Source: Zantedeschia hybrid cultivar (lineage: Eukaryota; Streptophyta; Magnoliopsida; Alismatales; Araceae). Taken from it: 64,000 bases of DNA. Below are positions 1 to 11,627 of this stretch, piece after piece (the stretch's first letter is position 1; each line of letters opens with the position of its first letter). The notes under the pieces were generated by a model. That model did not search any database. It had not been told where the DNA came from and saw only the letters and a list, made by a program, of their open reading frames with translations. Made by a program: the position numbers and the translations under genes. The stretch is from positions 13,192,001 through 13,256,000 of the forward strand of contig JARZZO010000011.1 in NCBI GenBank assembly GCA_030544215.1. Direction: 5' to 3'.

Positions 1-481
1 GGTTTTGTAAGAATGTGACAATCGAGCACTCCATTCATCAAAAGAATAAGAGTAGCTTGTGGCCCATGCCCTTTATATGGAGGGGTTAGGCCATTTTCTA
101 AAGGGGAAGGAGTGAATGGTTTAGATACGGTGGGCCTTGAGTGAGGTGTGGCCGACTAAGGATACCCATTTTGAGGCCTGTTGAGGGTGCATTTAATTCA
201 GCCCGTTGACCTATTTTATTTAATCATTAATCTTTAATCCCTTCAGTTACTCAGGGCTTAAACCTCATTAATTTCAGGCATTAAGTAAATTGTGTTTAAT
301 GCATTTTTCATTGTTGAGGCATGTTTTGTTATCATGTACTTTTAGAACTGTCAGGCACCTATTTGATGATTTTGCCTAACCAGTCTGGTTCATTTTTCTG
401 TTTCCTTTTTCCTTTTTTTTTTTTTTTTTTGCCCTATGATCCCTTGCTAGTTTGCTGATGCTTTGGCCTTGTTGGTGATAG

Positions 482-3400
482 GAATTGATTACTTATCAGT
501 TGCGGCATTTGACCACTTAATCCCTTCTCATCTGGTTCTTCTTGAAAACAGGGTAAGAAAAACTTCCTTGGTAATTCATCATGATTACTCTGATATTTTG
601 AGGTTGTTTAAATTTTGAGAATGTCGGTTGTTAATTTTTGAGAATGTCTGTTGTCAAATCTATTTAAATCTCATTTATCCCCTGTGACGACTTGATGTAG
701 GATCTCCTTTTTATCTTCGGTGTCAACAGCTGTTGCTTTCTTAAAATATATCATCTTCTTGGATAACAACTTTGCAAGTACTATAGGACTTTGCTCATTC
801 CTGACATACAGATTTTAAATGAGTTGGTTTTGTTTTTATTAGGAAAGCATCACTATCAGATTTGATTACTTGTAAAATATCATTAGAATGATTTAATTTC
901 ACTTTGAGGATCAACAATTCTGTTTCTACCTGCAATAGTTGTTTATCCAAGGGATTTGTGTATCATACATATAACCTTGAAAAGGTGTGAGTTCATGTCT
1001 AGAAGAGCTCAAAGGGGAAGAGTGGTTAAGAAAGAGGGAGTGTGCATCATGACAATGAGAATTTAGGCTGCGTTTTCAATAGCCTATGATTGGTTTTGGA
1101 CTTCTATCCAGTTTTTCGGAAGAAAAGGAACCAAGTTGTGGAAGCCATTTATGCTATTTTTAATTATTTCTTGGCTTCCAACCAAAAGCTCGAAGTAGAG
1201 GTTCTTAGATTGGGATAAAAATGGGATTGTTATGAAAAGTTTGACTAGTGCAACTACCCAAAGTTAGTTATAACTATTTACACTTACATTTTCAGGTTGA
1301 AAGTAAAAGCGAAAAGTTGCCTCAAACTAAGGGTGCGTTTGACTCAGCTTTCATTTGGAAGCACTTTTGCACTTCTAGTGAGTTATTTTTGGAGGAAGCC
1401 ATTAGATCTTGGAAGCCATTTATGTAGTATTTTACTTATGTTATGGCTTCCAGCCAAAAGCTAGAAGGTGGAGTTTCCAAGATTGGAGAAAAAGTGAGGT
1501 TGTTATGAAAGAGTTAACTTTTGTAACAAACTAAAATTAGCTATAACCTCTTGTGGGAGACGTGAGGGAGACTTTAAAACCCTCATGCAGTTACTTCTTT
1601 TGTTCTATTTTGGGTTAGACCTTAAAGAACTTGGTATGAGTCTTTAGAGAGGCTAGCATTTTGGATAAGGTGTGTAGATCCATTAATTTGACCTCTCCCT
1701 ACTAATCTTGGTCAGTATTAATTAAGTCAATCAAATGTTTGACCAGCTTTGATTAATTATCTGATGATGCCCTTTAATATAAGTCACGCACTAACACAAC
1801 ATAGGTTCAAGTCAATAAGTCAAAACCATGCCTTTTTTTTTATGAGAAGGAACTTTGAAATAATTCAATTATATTCTTCGAAGTGTCTTTGTATCCTTAA
1901 AGGATACACATTAATGTAGTAGGTCCATTAATTCCTTTTGGCTATCTTGACGGATATTTAAAGGATGCACATTGTACGATATGCCTATAGTACCCCTCTT
2001 GGAATCCTTAAAGGATACTTAACGGATGTACGTTCACTAATGTGTCTGTAACATTCCTTTTAGAAGGATATGATCAGGACATACTACCCTTTAAGTATCC
2101 TTTAGGATCGAAGTGATGGGGGATAGAGGAAGAAGGGGGATGGAAGACTACTGGCGTCGCACCAGCAGTGGAGAGGCCTTCGGCGTCGCACTGATGGCTT
2201 GGGCGTCACACCCGACCCCGTTGTAGGGTAGATTCAACCCCGTTGCAGGGTTGTCTTCTTCGTCGCAAAGAGGAATTCTAGAAAATAACTCAAAATTTGC
2301 AGTAAATATTCATTGAAAAATAAAATATCTTACAAGAGTATTTAAAGAGAAAACAAACCCTAATGACTTCTTAAACTTTACTCTGGACCAAAATACCCTT
2401 GACATGAAAAAATAGTGCGAAAATCGTAAAACAATTTCTTGAAAAATAGAAAAGGACCTAAACGAACCTCAAATGAGCTGAACAAAATATATATGGACTT
2501 GTTTAACAATAAGCTACACATCAGACGAGCTCTATTAAGTTTTCGAGCCACACTGAAGCCAGAACGACTCTTCGACGATAGTATACGCACTCCATGTGTA
2601 ACGCAGTGGTGTGCTACTCTTGGATTCCCATCATTCTCCTTGGTTTAAAAAACCTCGTCCTCGAGTTTTGTACAGTCAGAAGATCATGATAGTAACTGCA
2701 ACATGTAAGGACAACACTGCAAATCTAAAACTAATAATTGCATCGAAGCGCATAGAGCATTGCTTTGCATCATTTGAAAATTTGCACCACGCTTGATCAG
2801 AAACACGTGGTCTAGTGGCAAGGTTCTTGTTTGTGAGGATGGTTAGTTGAGCTTATTATCCATCGGCTATAAAGAATCCTCCAGTAAATGAAGACCGGGT
2901 GCAACTATGACAGTCTGATCCCATACAAGTGAGTTAGATCGAGGTAGAGGGGCCACTCTAGTTGATGTGGCCAGGGGAGCATCAAGGTTTGACCTTAAAG
3001 ACAATAAGGATAACGATGGTGATGATGCACTATTGATGGTGTTCAAAGAACCTGAATTTGTTGGGATGACTATCGAGTCAGCCTCATATTTCGTGACCTT
3101 ACTTGAATCTTCAGGCTGGGATGTTGCCATACTTGAAAGATACTTGATTGAAAAAATGATCTTTCCTTTCATGTGAGGCGACTGGAGGGTGCACCTCTGT
3201 CGCTCGTGATCCACGGTGGCATGTCGTTCTTCCATCCAATCTCTACCAACTTTCATGTATGACCCTGGCTTGGGAAGGATGATACACTATGCCCCATCAA
3301 CGTGAGAAACACCCTTGAAAGGCCCATCGAATTCCACAAATACTCAGTCACCATGTAGTACAATTTCTCTGGTCTTGAAAAGTAAATCGTCAAGTATCTG

Positions 3401-6400
3401 TGAAATAGAATTCTCCTCCAATCCACTATTGAACACAAAGGCGACGTATGCCTTGTTGGGCAACATAATTCCAGTGTAGAAGACTGAGTAAGTCATCGCT
3501 ACGAACGATGCACAAAGGTCAATGGCAAGGGATGTCGGTGGCAGCGGCAATGATAGCAACATAAGCAAATGGCTGCAGCAGCGCGATGGCTGCGGTGACG
3601 GGGATGGCTGTAGCAGCGCCGGCCCGGGCTTGTTTGGGCGGCGGTGACGGGGATGTAGACAACGGAGCTGCTGGCCGCTAGGGCTGCCGGCGGAAGGTGG
3701 TTCCTCCCTCCCTCTTCTTTTTTTTGCGCTTTTTTTGGAGTTGCAAAACAAAGACCGAGAAAGATAAGGAAGAAGGAGAGGAGCGGTATGAACAATACCG
3801 CGTGTTCACTATTCACGTAAACAATATTGCAGGTATTGTTTACGTGAATAGTGAACAGTAATCACCGTAGTTCCGGTGCAAGGGCAGCGTAGAGAGAGCA
3901 AAAAAAAGAGATGGAGGAAGAAAGAGGAGGATGAAGGGTGTGGCAACAGTGGCGGTCAGTGAGCTACTGTAACAGGGCGGCAGTGGTGAAGATGGACGGA
4001 ACAACAGCATGGTAGGGATCGAAGTTTGCTTTGATACCAAATTTGATGGGGGACAGAGGAAGAAGGGGGATGGAAGACTACCAGCGTTACACCGGCAGTG
4101 GGGAGGCCTTTGACATCGCACCGACGGCTTGGGCGTCACACTCGGCCCCATTCGCAGGGTAGATTCAACCCTGTCGCAGGGTCGTCTTCTCCGTTGCAGA
4201 GAGGAATTCTAAAAAATAACTCAAAATTCGCAGCTAATATTCATTGAAAAATAAAAATATCTTACGAGAGTATTTAAAGAGAAAACAAATCCTAATGACT
4301 CTCTAAACTTTACTCTGGACCAAAATATCCTTGACATGAAAAAATAGTGCAAAAATTGTACAAAAAATTCTTGAAAAATAAAAAGTACCTAAACAAGCCT
4401 CAAATAGGCTGAACAAAATATCTACAAACTCGTCTAATAATAAACTACACATCAGACGAGCTCTATTGAGTTTTCGAGTCACAATGAAAGCAGAACAACT
4501 CTTTGACGGCGGTAGATGCACTCACTCCATCATATGTAATGCAGTGGTATGTTGCTCTTGGATTCCCATCATCGAGCCATAATGACCCATCTTAATTATC
4601 CCTTAAGCATCTTTTAACCTTAAAGGACATTCATTAAGGGCAATGTGACTTTTTTATATCTTTTAATGTGATCCTTTAACGGTTCAAAGTGAATCACATT
4701 AATGGCCCGTTGTATATCCTTTAATGCAAGTTTCATTTGAAGCCATTAAGTATATTTAAATGATCCAATAAAATTCCTTATCAATGATGAATGATTCATT
4801 AACAAGAGTTCACAAAGTCGAAGTTTGGATGATGATCCATTGTGATTCAATAAAATCCATGACATAATTTAATTGGTGCAACATAGTCACCACCTAATCA
4901 AAATAAAAATGCAGAAGCCCAAGAAAACATGGACTTGCATAGTACCTTTTTGTTGTCGTTCGGGGCTGCTTCTTTTATTATCAGTGTTGCTGCACGTGGT
5001 CCACTTTTGGTTGGTGCTTTTGTGGTTCTTTCGGACAGCACGTGGGGGGTTTCTTTTGACCTTGGAAGAAGACCCATAAGGTAAACCCTAGACCTTTACT
5101 TTATTTCTCAACTATCATGCATGTATGCCCCTTTATTTCATGCCATCCTTTTTGCCAAGGGTAAACCCTTGGTTCTGTTATTTTCTTTACTCCATGGATA
5201 TCATGCATATGGGAGCCTTATTTTGTTTCTTTGAAAACATGTTAAACACCTCTCTCCCTCAACTCATTCTATGCGGAAAGTAGAAGCCAAAAGTGGCTTT
5301 CAATTAGAAGTTTTGCCAAACACGCCCTAAGAGTTTCACCGAGCATGTACTTAATCATTCTATTGGCAAAGGTGCTTGTCCCATGCTGCATATTCATGAG
5401 CCACCTAATGACCCAAAAAAAAGGTATTCATGAGCCACCTTGCCTGTGTTAGTTTTGGGCCTCTGCATCTACTGCCTTGAGTTTTGGATCAGAGCTCGGT
5501 ATAGTAACATGGTAATAGAGCCAGCTTGCTCATTGGGTTGCCGATAGGGATGCAAAGCATAACCGATAACCCAATTATTCTACAGATCATTAACTTATAG
5601 GACAGTTAACACTTAACAGATAGTCTTTTTAAATTGATATACATAACGGACAAGGTAACAGATATGATTTTTTTTTCTTGACCGAATACATATGGTACAC
5701 TGAGATCCCATTATCTGACTGATTATTACCTTATAGGACAGTAAATGAAGCCGATAGCTTAACAGATACGGTTATGGATCTATCTTAGATCCGCACCGAA
5801 TCTGAACCGTTTATCACAGCTTTGGGAGTGTTGCTTATTCTGTGACTCCACTTGGGATTCACCATCTTTTTCTTTTTTTGTTGTTCTTTCAGGGTTGGGA
5901 GGGGGGATTATACTAGCAAAAGCGATTTGTCTATACAAGGTCCTCGCAAGTCATTCTGTGCTTACATTGGTTCAGTTTCTTTCTGCCCACCCTGTCATAC
6001 TTCTATCAAGGGAACTGGGGACTGGACTGATACCGAGTAATACAATTCTCCTGATATTTAGATGACTAAATTATCCAGCCATGATGGTCTTTTGCTAGTA
6101 ACAAAATAGTATTGTGAACCAGAAACATTCTGGTTATGGATTCCTGTTTGCAAACTAATTAACAAGTACAATCCCCTTGAGATAAGAATCCTGCAATGGA
6201 TAGCCAGCAATCAATGACTGGGGTTTTGGCTCTGTTGCATCTATGAAGACAAAGGATGTTGCAAATACACAAGCTAAGAAGAAATGCTTTCACCTCTGGA
6301 ACAAAGTGGAACCAGTTCTATAGGTATCTTTTGCTGGTCACAAAATAGTATTGTGAAACAGAAACATTCTGGCTATGCATTCCTGTTTGCAAAGTAGTTA

Positions 6401-9400
6401 ACAAGTACAATCCCCTTGAGATAAGATTCCTGCAATGAATAGTGTCCATCTTTTGACTGTTGTCAACTAATCTCTTCGCAGCAATCAATGACTTAGGTTT
6501 GCCTCTGTTGCATCTATGAAGACGAAGAATGTTGCAAATTCACAGGCTAAGGAGAAATGCTTTCACCAAGCAGTTCTGTAGCTTATACTCACCATCCAAA
6601 TCTTAAGGTCCCGTTTGATATTGGGATAAAAATGGAGAAGGATAAGTATAAGTGAACCCAGTGTAATTTATCCATATCCCTATTCTTCGGTATGTTTGGT
6701 ATGGGAAGGGATAAGAGAAAAGTTAATCCTGTTCTCCGTTTGGTTAAAACGTAGATAGTGCTTGGGATAAGTTATAAAAAAAGAACTTCTACCCTCCTTA
6801 TCTCATGTTAAGAGGAGTATGCTTAAATATAATCATGTTCTTTTATGAATATAATGATATATTAAAGATGCTTATTAGTAGTAATGCTTTTATTTGTTTA
6901 TGAATGTAATTATATATTAAAGAAATATACTATATATTAAATATAATTAAAATTTTTAGTATATATGATGATATACTAAAGAATCTTATTAGTAGTAATG
7001 CTATCAATAAATTCTTTTATGAATATAATATATATTAAATATGATAATATATATTAAATCCTATTATTTTTTTACAAATATGATAATATATTAACGAATC
7101 TTATTTGTAGTAATAATAAGGGGAAAATAGGTCAAATTGTGGGAAGTGAGAGGGATAACTCATTCCACCAAAACAATGACTTATCCTTTTGTTTTTTTGA
7201 AAGTGGACTTATACCTATGTTTAACCCCCAAAATGGGGTTAAGTCGACTTATCCTTATTCTCCTTAACCCTTCTATCTCCACCGATTTTTGACATGCCAA
7301 ATGAGGAATGGGAACACAATGGAGATATCCCCACCTTATCCCGATACCAAACGGGGCCTAAATGCTTCCCCTATGTGGAATTTTTGTTTCAAGGCTTTTC
7401 ATTAGGGTCATGCTTTGCATCTCCAAGATCATGCATACCAAGCAACTAAAAGATCAGCTGCAATTACTATTAGGAAATGGTGTTATCTGAGATAAAGTTT
7501 TTGGTCAGACAATGTATCACACATAATATTTGTGTTGGGGGAATGTAATTGTAAAACTCTGCTTTAAATTTCCCAGATGCCAATCTCTTATCAAACCTGG
7601 GAGGAGAACACCCATTGGGTTCAAGTGTTAGAGAAAAGTAAGGATAGTGTGATTGTCATCAAGTCTGATCTAGATCTGAAATCTGAGATGGAGAAGCAAA
7701 ATGAGGGCGGACATGCAGTTTTTCCCTTTGGATTAAAATGCACAACATCAATGGGTTCCAATGTGTTCGACTAATAAACTGCAGGAGTATTATCATCAGT
7801 AGGACATTACATAAGAAAATGCCCTTTTAGGTGGTAAAAGATGACATAATGACGAGAAAATAAGAGGGTACTATATTGTGCTGTAAATGACCTTTGGATC
7901 TTCAGTATTAGGCTACCAGCTCCTTTGTCCTTCTGAACCTTTTTTTTTTTTCACTTTTGTATCGTTCTAGAATACTAAAAGAGAAATTTAAAATTTCCCC
8001 TTAGTCATTTTTTTTTGAAGGTGACCTTTAGTCATTTTTTTTTGGAAGGTGACCAAAAGGTCACAATTTCATTAAAAGATAAATACACTATGTACAATAG
8101 AGAGCAAGACAACTCTCAAAAACACCCACAGACCCATTACAATGTTAAATCCCCTTTTCCAGAAAACCCTCCCCCCATTATATCTTATCAAAAAGATAAG
8201 ATATAACATACAAAAGGCAACAAAATGACTAGGGGGATGTTGTCCCCTTAGTCATTTTGAAACATGTCACTGGATGTTGTCCCAATTCAATGTTTATGGA
8301 CCTTATTTTTGTGTGACACTGAGGACAATTTGGATGCATGCAATTTATAAATTGTTTCTTGACAACCACAGGCTACAGTTGGAAACTAGAAGGGTTTTAT
8401 CTGAGTAGAAAGACTTGTATATATGATAAAGAAAATGTGCATGATCAAGGACAGTCAAGAGTCTCAGGCTGGTTATCAGGTTCTTCACACCCTAGATGGA
8501 TAATGACTTTTTTAGCTAGATTTAAAGAAATCCTGAATATTTCTGGCTTCTTAGCTGTGGCTTATGCAGACTGGTTATCTTCAGATTCAGTTAAACACTA
8601 GATGTAGGACTTTTTTTTTCAAGTTAGTTGCTTTCAGGGAATCTTGAATGGGTTTCTGAGCAATCCCTAAGGAACAAAATCCTAGCTTCCTCCTCCCCAA
8701 TTTTGGGTGAATTCTTGATGACCCTAACAGTATTATCCTTGGATACCATTAAAGGGGAAAATTCTTAACTTATAGGTACTCATATGGCCTTTTGCTATGA
8801 ATCTCATCAGCTTGTTGCACCTGGTTCTGGGCTTTTTGCCACATAGGAAAGTTTTCTTGTAACAATGATATTTGTAGTATAAAGAAATATCAGCTATCAG
8901 AAGTTGCCTCCAAGCGGTCACCCATCCTGATCAGATGCTCTCTCCACAGAATCTTAAGGAACCATTTTTTTTTTTCTGATGCCCTGAGCTGTTGACATCT
9001 GATGAGATATTCCCGTTATGTTGTGGTATGGCACAGTATTTTTGCAATTGATGTCACGTGGCCAAGAAACAATTCTCTCTTGATGATGGCAACAGTTATA
9101 ACACTGAACTTCATTGGATCAATATTTTTAAAAGTCGGATCATGAAAGGGAAAAAAAAAGAAGAAGATTATTTAATCACATCCACAGGTTCTGAAACCAA
9201 GATAAACTGTAAATCTTTGGTCGTTTGATTAGATAATAATGGTTGTGCAATTGGCTCAACTTTTCTTTTTACTGCACTTAATTGAATGATACTATTCTTT
9301 GATGATGTTGGCAACTTTGAATCTCATGAGTATAACTTTACGAGTCTTTAAGAACCATTTCTTGAAATGGAATTGGCTGCCTGCCTGGTCTTCATCCGGG

Positions 9401-9775
9401 GACTTTAGCAAGCTGGTGTATCTGGGGCTTTTCGTAGAAGATTAGTGGTTTGTCCATTGATGGTCTCTCTGTTTTTTGCATGTAGCATCTTTGCTGTACC
9501 CCCAATTTACAAAATTATTTGGATTCTGTTCCACCTGCATGTGGTCCTTGATATGTTATTTTTTAATATAAATGATGCCTTGGAGGTCTTTTTCTTTTTC
9601 TAATGATGTCTAGGAAGGCTATTGACTATAGTGTTCAACTTCACAGGATATCATCCTCGTGGAAGGTCTAAAGCTAGATGATGTGAGGCCAGGGATCTAC
9701 TCTTTGCATTGCTTACCACTCAGATTGCTTGGTGCTGAAGGATCTCCAATCAGATGCATTCTCATTAAGCAATAA
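482..9775 (+). CDS. Cyclase / kynurenine formamidase-like family protein, 3' part (last two exons)
   Basis: Two exons encode the C-terminal end of a plant cyclase-family protein (metal-dependent hydrolase fold related to kynurenine formamidase). Exon A, 482-552, reads GIDYLSVAAFDHLIPSHLVL and on to LLENR, ending at a GTAAGA donor at 553. Exon B, 9647-9775, follows a CAG acceptor, starts DIILVEGLKLDDVRPGIYS, continues SLHCLPLRLLGAEGSPIRCI and ends LIKQ-stop. The exons join in phase, giving the LExRDIIxVEGLKLDDV block that I know from plant CYCLASE1/2-like proteins. The metal-binding HxGTHxDxPxH motif would lie in upstream exons, outside the window. I placed the exon A acceptor at TGATAG (480/481) because the family reads V-GIDYLSVA there. 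An alternative acceptor at 450 would add residues that do not fit. The intervening intron is 9,094 bases. Biochemical function of plant members is not firmly settled. Confidence 0.85.
1066..1545. repeat. Imperfect direct duplication of about 210 bp
   Basis: Two diverged direct copies lie side by side, roughly 1066-1275 and 1329-1545. Both carry GGAAGCCATTTATG, then a stretch ending GGCTTCCARCCAAAAGCT, then a region with TTGTTATGAAA and TTAGYTATAAC. The second copy forms the left end of the PIF/Harbinger-like element, so the first may be a fragment of the same family. Confidence 0.55.
2114..2633 (-). repeat. LTR (3' LTR in element orientation)
   Basis: Begins TGATGGGGGATAGAGG and ends GATTCCCATCA. 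It is a direct copy of 4044-4571, and the purine tract for plus-strand priming lies just outside it at 2634-2641 on the minus strand. Confidence 0.85.
3803..3857. repeat. Perfect 24 bp inverted repeat inside the LTR element
   Basis: Positions 3803-3826 and 3834-3857 are exact reverse complements around a 7 base spacer (TTGCAGG). The arm begins TGTTCACTATTCACGTAAAC. A smaller hairpin (CGGTAT...ATACCG, 3785-3801) lies directly upstream. The pair sits between the interior and the 5' LTR, in a position equivalent to a leader region. Confidence 0.9.
4044..4571 (-). repeat. LTR (5' LTR in element orientation)
   Basis: Begins TGATGGGGGACAGAGG and ends GATTCCCATCA. The tRNA primer-binding site is four bases inside the element, at 4028-4039 on the minus strand. 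Confidence 0.85.
5545..5815. mobile_element. hAT-like MITE fragment (TAGGGATGCAAA end)
   Basis: It starts TAGGGATGCAAAGC and contains an interior shared with the copy at about 27916-28154: dispersed ATAACCCAATTATT-like and TTAACAGATA motifs and a final ATCTTAGATCYGCA block. The expected right terminus is missing, so it looks truncated. Confidence 0.4.
6088..6567. repeat. Tandem duplication, two copies of about 210-240 bp
   Basis: Copy 1 is 6088-6294 and copy 2 is 6327-6567. Shared blocks in order are CTTTTGCT, ACAAAATAGTATTGTGAA, GAAACATTCTGG, AACAAGTACAATCCCCTTGA, CTGTTGCATCTATGAAGAC and AAATGCTTTCACC. Copy 2 has an extra 30 or so bases before the CAGCAATCAATGACT block. It lies within the intron and has no coding sense. 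Confidence 0.85.
6607..7358. mobile_element. PIF/Harbinger (Tourist-like) MITE
   Basis: Terminal inverted repeats are GGTCCCGTTTGATATTGGGA at the left and, reverse-complemented, GGCCCCGTTTGGTATCGGGA at the right, flanked by TAA on both sides (6604-6606 and 7359-7361). The interior is AT-rich with repeated TATATTAAA-type stretches and no open frame of note. It is non-autonomous. Confidence 0.75.
8035..8220 (-). mobile_element. Putative 5'-truncated LINE 3' end
   Basis: Read on the minus strand, the segment ends TTTAATGAAATTGTGACC..., then CACCTTCCAAAAAAAA, the style of a plant LINE 3' UTR with an A tail. The CCCCTTAGTCATTTT stretch before it (about 7998) recurs after it (about 8247), compatible with a target duplication. 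A second TTAGTCATTTTTTTT at 8026 suggests slippage or a nested event. No reverse-transcriptase domain is present. Confidence 0.4.
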
Positions 9776-10298
9776 GAGGTTCTTAATGGCCTTGTTGATA
9801 ATGCCAACTTTAACTTGTCAGTCTGCTCACATATATTAAGCTTTATCAGTCTGTGCTAGCACTATACTCCACATGTAGATGAGCATGTGTATCTTCATGC
9901 CATTCAGTCTTTAATTTTTTGAGTTTGCTAAGTCTTTAATTTTTAGCGTTTGCTGACATTGTGCTTGATATATATCACGAAGCTAAGTCTTTAGTTTGAG
10001 CCATGTAACGTTTTTTGCTCTCAAATCTGTTTTAATTTTACCGTTTGCTGACATGCGTTACATGACGAAGCTAAGCCTTGTCAGTTCAATACGGTGCAGT
10101 TTAAATAAGCTAGGAATAATTTTTTGGTTGTAACTCGACTTGAATGTGCAATAATTCAGCCGAAATCATTGATGAAACAAATGCGTATGGCGAAAGAACA
10201 TTGTGGAACCAATTTAGGTATTATTTGTTGAAGACTTAAAGAATTATGACTACATGTGCATGCACGTCTAGATGTACATGCCGAGGAACATGTTTGTG

Positions 10299-10299
<1 letters not shown>

Positions 10300-10379
<80 letters not shown>
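10300..10379. repeat. Compound (AT)n(AG)n microsatellite
   Basis: About 25 AT units (10300-10350) pass directly into about 14 AG units (10351-10379). Open frames crossing it are artefacts. Confidence 0.98.
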
Positions 10380-10383
<4 letters not shown>

Positions 10384-11419
10384 TATTTTGCGATCCGGAT
10401 CACCTGTTTGGTCATTTTTTCAAGGCTTGCTTAGTGTGTCGTAAAATGTCATAAAATTTTGATTTTGAAACCACAGTTTTAAAATTTGTAAAAATAATAA
10501 TTGGTTTAAAAAATCATTGATTTTAATTTGCGTTGATTTGGGACTGAGAATGGAAATCAACTAAAAGAAGGATTTTAAGGACCAAGTGGGTTTGAAACAT
10601 GACAATTTATTATGGCAATTTATGATATTCCAAATGTCCAAAGGTACAAAAACAACATAAAATAATTTACAGCAATCTAAATAAAAAAAAAATATTATTT
10701 TATATTTGTTTATGATATTTTACAGCATTTTATTGCATATCAAACGATCCCTTGGTGTAAAACAAAAATGAATATCATCATATATTGAGCATATATGTTC
10801 ATATAATCTAATATTTTATGAAACTCACTAGCCTATTTCAAACTCAAATAGTCATATTTCACTTTCATTTATTAATTGATAGTGCTGCATGAAAATGAAA
10901 TAATAGGGTCAAAGGAAAGAGTAGTCTTTATTGTTTTCGTATGAGGGTACACAATGTTTATTTAAATATTTACGTACGTGTATAATGTGCTGAGCGTGTT
11001 GAACACTAGCAGAGGGAATCGAGCCTTCAATTGTTTTCCCATTTTTTATTGTTGGATGTTTGGATGACAGCATTGTGTAAGATTTGTTAGAAGAACCAAG
11101 CTGCAGGAAGGATTAAAAATGATGGGGATAGTCCACTGTCTATTATCCTATGCACCCGCTCCTGTACAATAAATTTTAGATAGTAAAATGGTATAGTAAC
11201 ATTATTTTTTAACACAACTTTTGACACAATCTAGGTGGTATGTATACATTGGAAGGTGCAATGTTAAAGGTGTGAGACTTTTATACTTTTTCTCTAATGG
11301 GTGTGTGCCACTTAAGTTATGTCAAAAGTTGAAAATAGTGTCACTGTATCATCTTCCTTTTAGATAAGAGATAACTTCGTCGTCTATATATATGTCTTAC
11401 GTACTAATTTTAGATAAGA

Positions 11420-11627
11420 GATAATCTCATATTAACCACTCTTATATGATAAGTTAGTTCCAAAAACATTGTGCTTATTTACATATTATCCTACATATCC
11501 TCTTATGTATATAACATTTCAAAATCACCATGACGATGGCATATGCATAAGAGTGTTTAAGATCATAAACAAGTGAGTATGACATTTTTGAAATTTAACT
11601 TAGAAGAATAGTGAATATGAAATTATC
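11420..11627. mobile_element. Hairpin MITE, copy 1
   Basis: The ends form an imperfect inverted repeat: GATAATCTCATATTAACCAC at the left, and at the right the reverse complement of GATAATTTCATATTCACTAT. The interior TGCTTATTTACATATTAT...ATGGCATAT is shared with 49313-49570, which has the same ends, so this is a dispersed family. Confidence 0.6.

Larger units (their letters stand above)
2114..4571 (-). mobile_element. Non-autonomous LTR retrotransposon
   Basis: Two direct repeats of 520 and 528 bases (2114-2633 and 4044-4571) both begin TGATGGGGGA and end ATTCCCATCA, with the TG...CA ends of LTRs and a TGATGGG/CCCATCA terminal inverted repeat. On the minus strand the bases next to the 4044 LTR contain TGGTATCAAAGC (4028-4039). 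This is one mismatch from the initiator-tRNA-Met primer site, so the element reads right to left. A purine tract (AAGGAGAA, minus strand, 2634-2641) borders the other LTR. The 1.4 kb interior has only short open frames and no recognisable reverse transcriptase, integrase or protease, so it is TRIM/LARD-like. Flanks TCGAAG and TCGAG may be a decayed target duplication. The LTRs differ at roughly one base in seven to ten in the stretch I compared, mostly transitions, implying an old insertion. Confidence 0.85.
1331..5327. mobile_element. PIF/Harbinger-like non-autonomous DNA transposon, split by an LTR element
   Basis: The left end (GGGTGCGTTTGACTCAGC from 1331) and the reverse complement of the right end (GGGCGTGTTTGGC, ending at 5327) are related terminal inverted repeats. 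Similarity continues inward for about 45 bases (both read CACTTTTG and then CTTCT). Both ends are flanked by TAA (1328-1330 and 5328-5330), the 3 bp target duplication typical of this superfamily. The LTR element at 2114-4571 lies inside, so the unsplit element would be about 1.5 kb. No transposase is visible. Confidence 0.55.
553..9646 (+). other. 9.1 kb last intron of the cyclase-like gene
   Basis: This is a GTAAGA...CAG intron between the two terminal coding exons of the cyclase-like gene. It is filled with transposons: a PIF/Harbinger-like element carrying an LTR element, a hAT-like fragment, a tandem duplication, a 752 bp MITE and a putative LINE 3' end. I found no convincing nested protein gene. 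Short open frames such as 4873-5079, 7577-7774 and 8338-8601 match no family I recognise and have no coding-like context. Confidence 0.75.

Noticed and set aside
450..481. Alternative acceptor extending the cyclase exon to 451
   Set aside because: It is in frame, but the extra residues FADALALLVI do not resemble the family. The stretch looks like branch point and pyrimidine tract. It is kept as a possible splice variant in the findings.
3344..4151. Open frames of 103-135 codons in the LTR element interior
   Set aside because: They are Pro/Ser/Cys-rich with no gag, protease, integrase or reverse-transcriptase motif, and the frames overlap each other. I treat the element as non-coding.
10246..10444. 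Two 62-codon open frames
   Set aside because: They are translations of the (AT)n(AG)n microsatellite.
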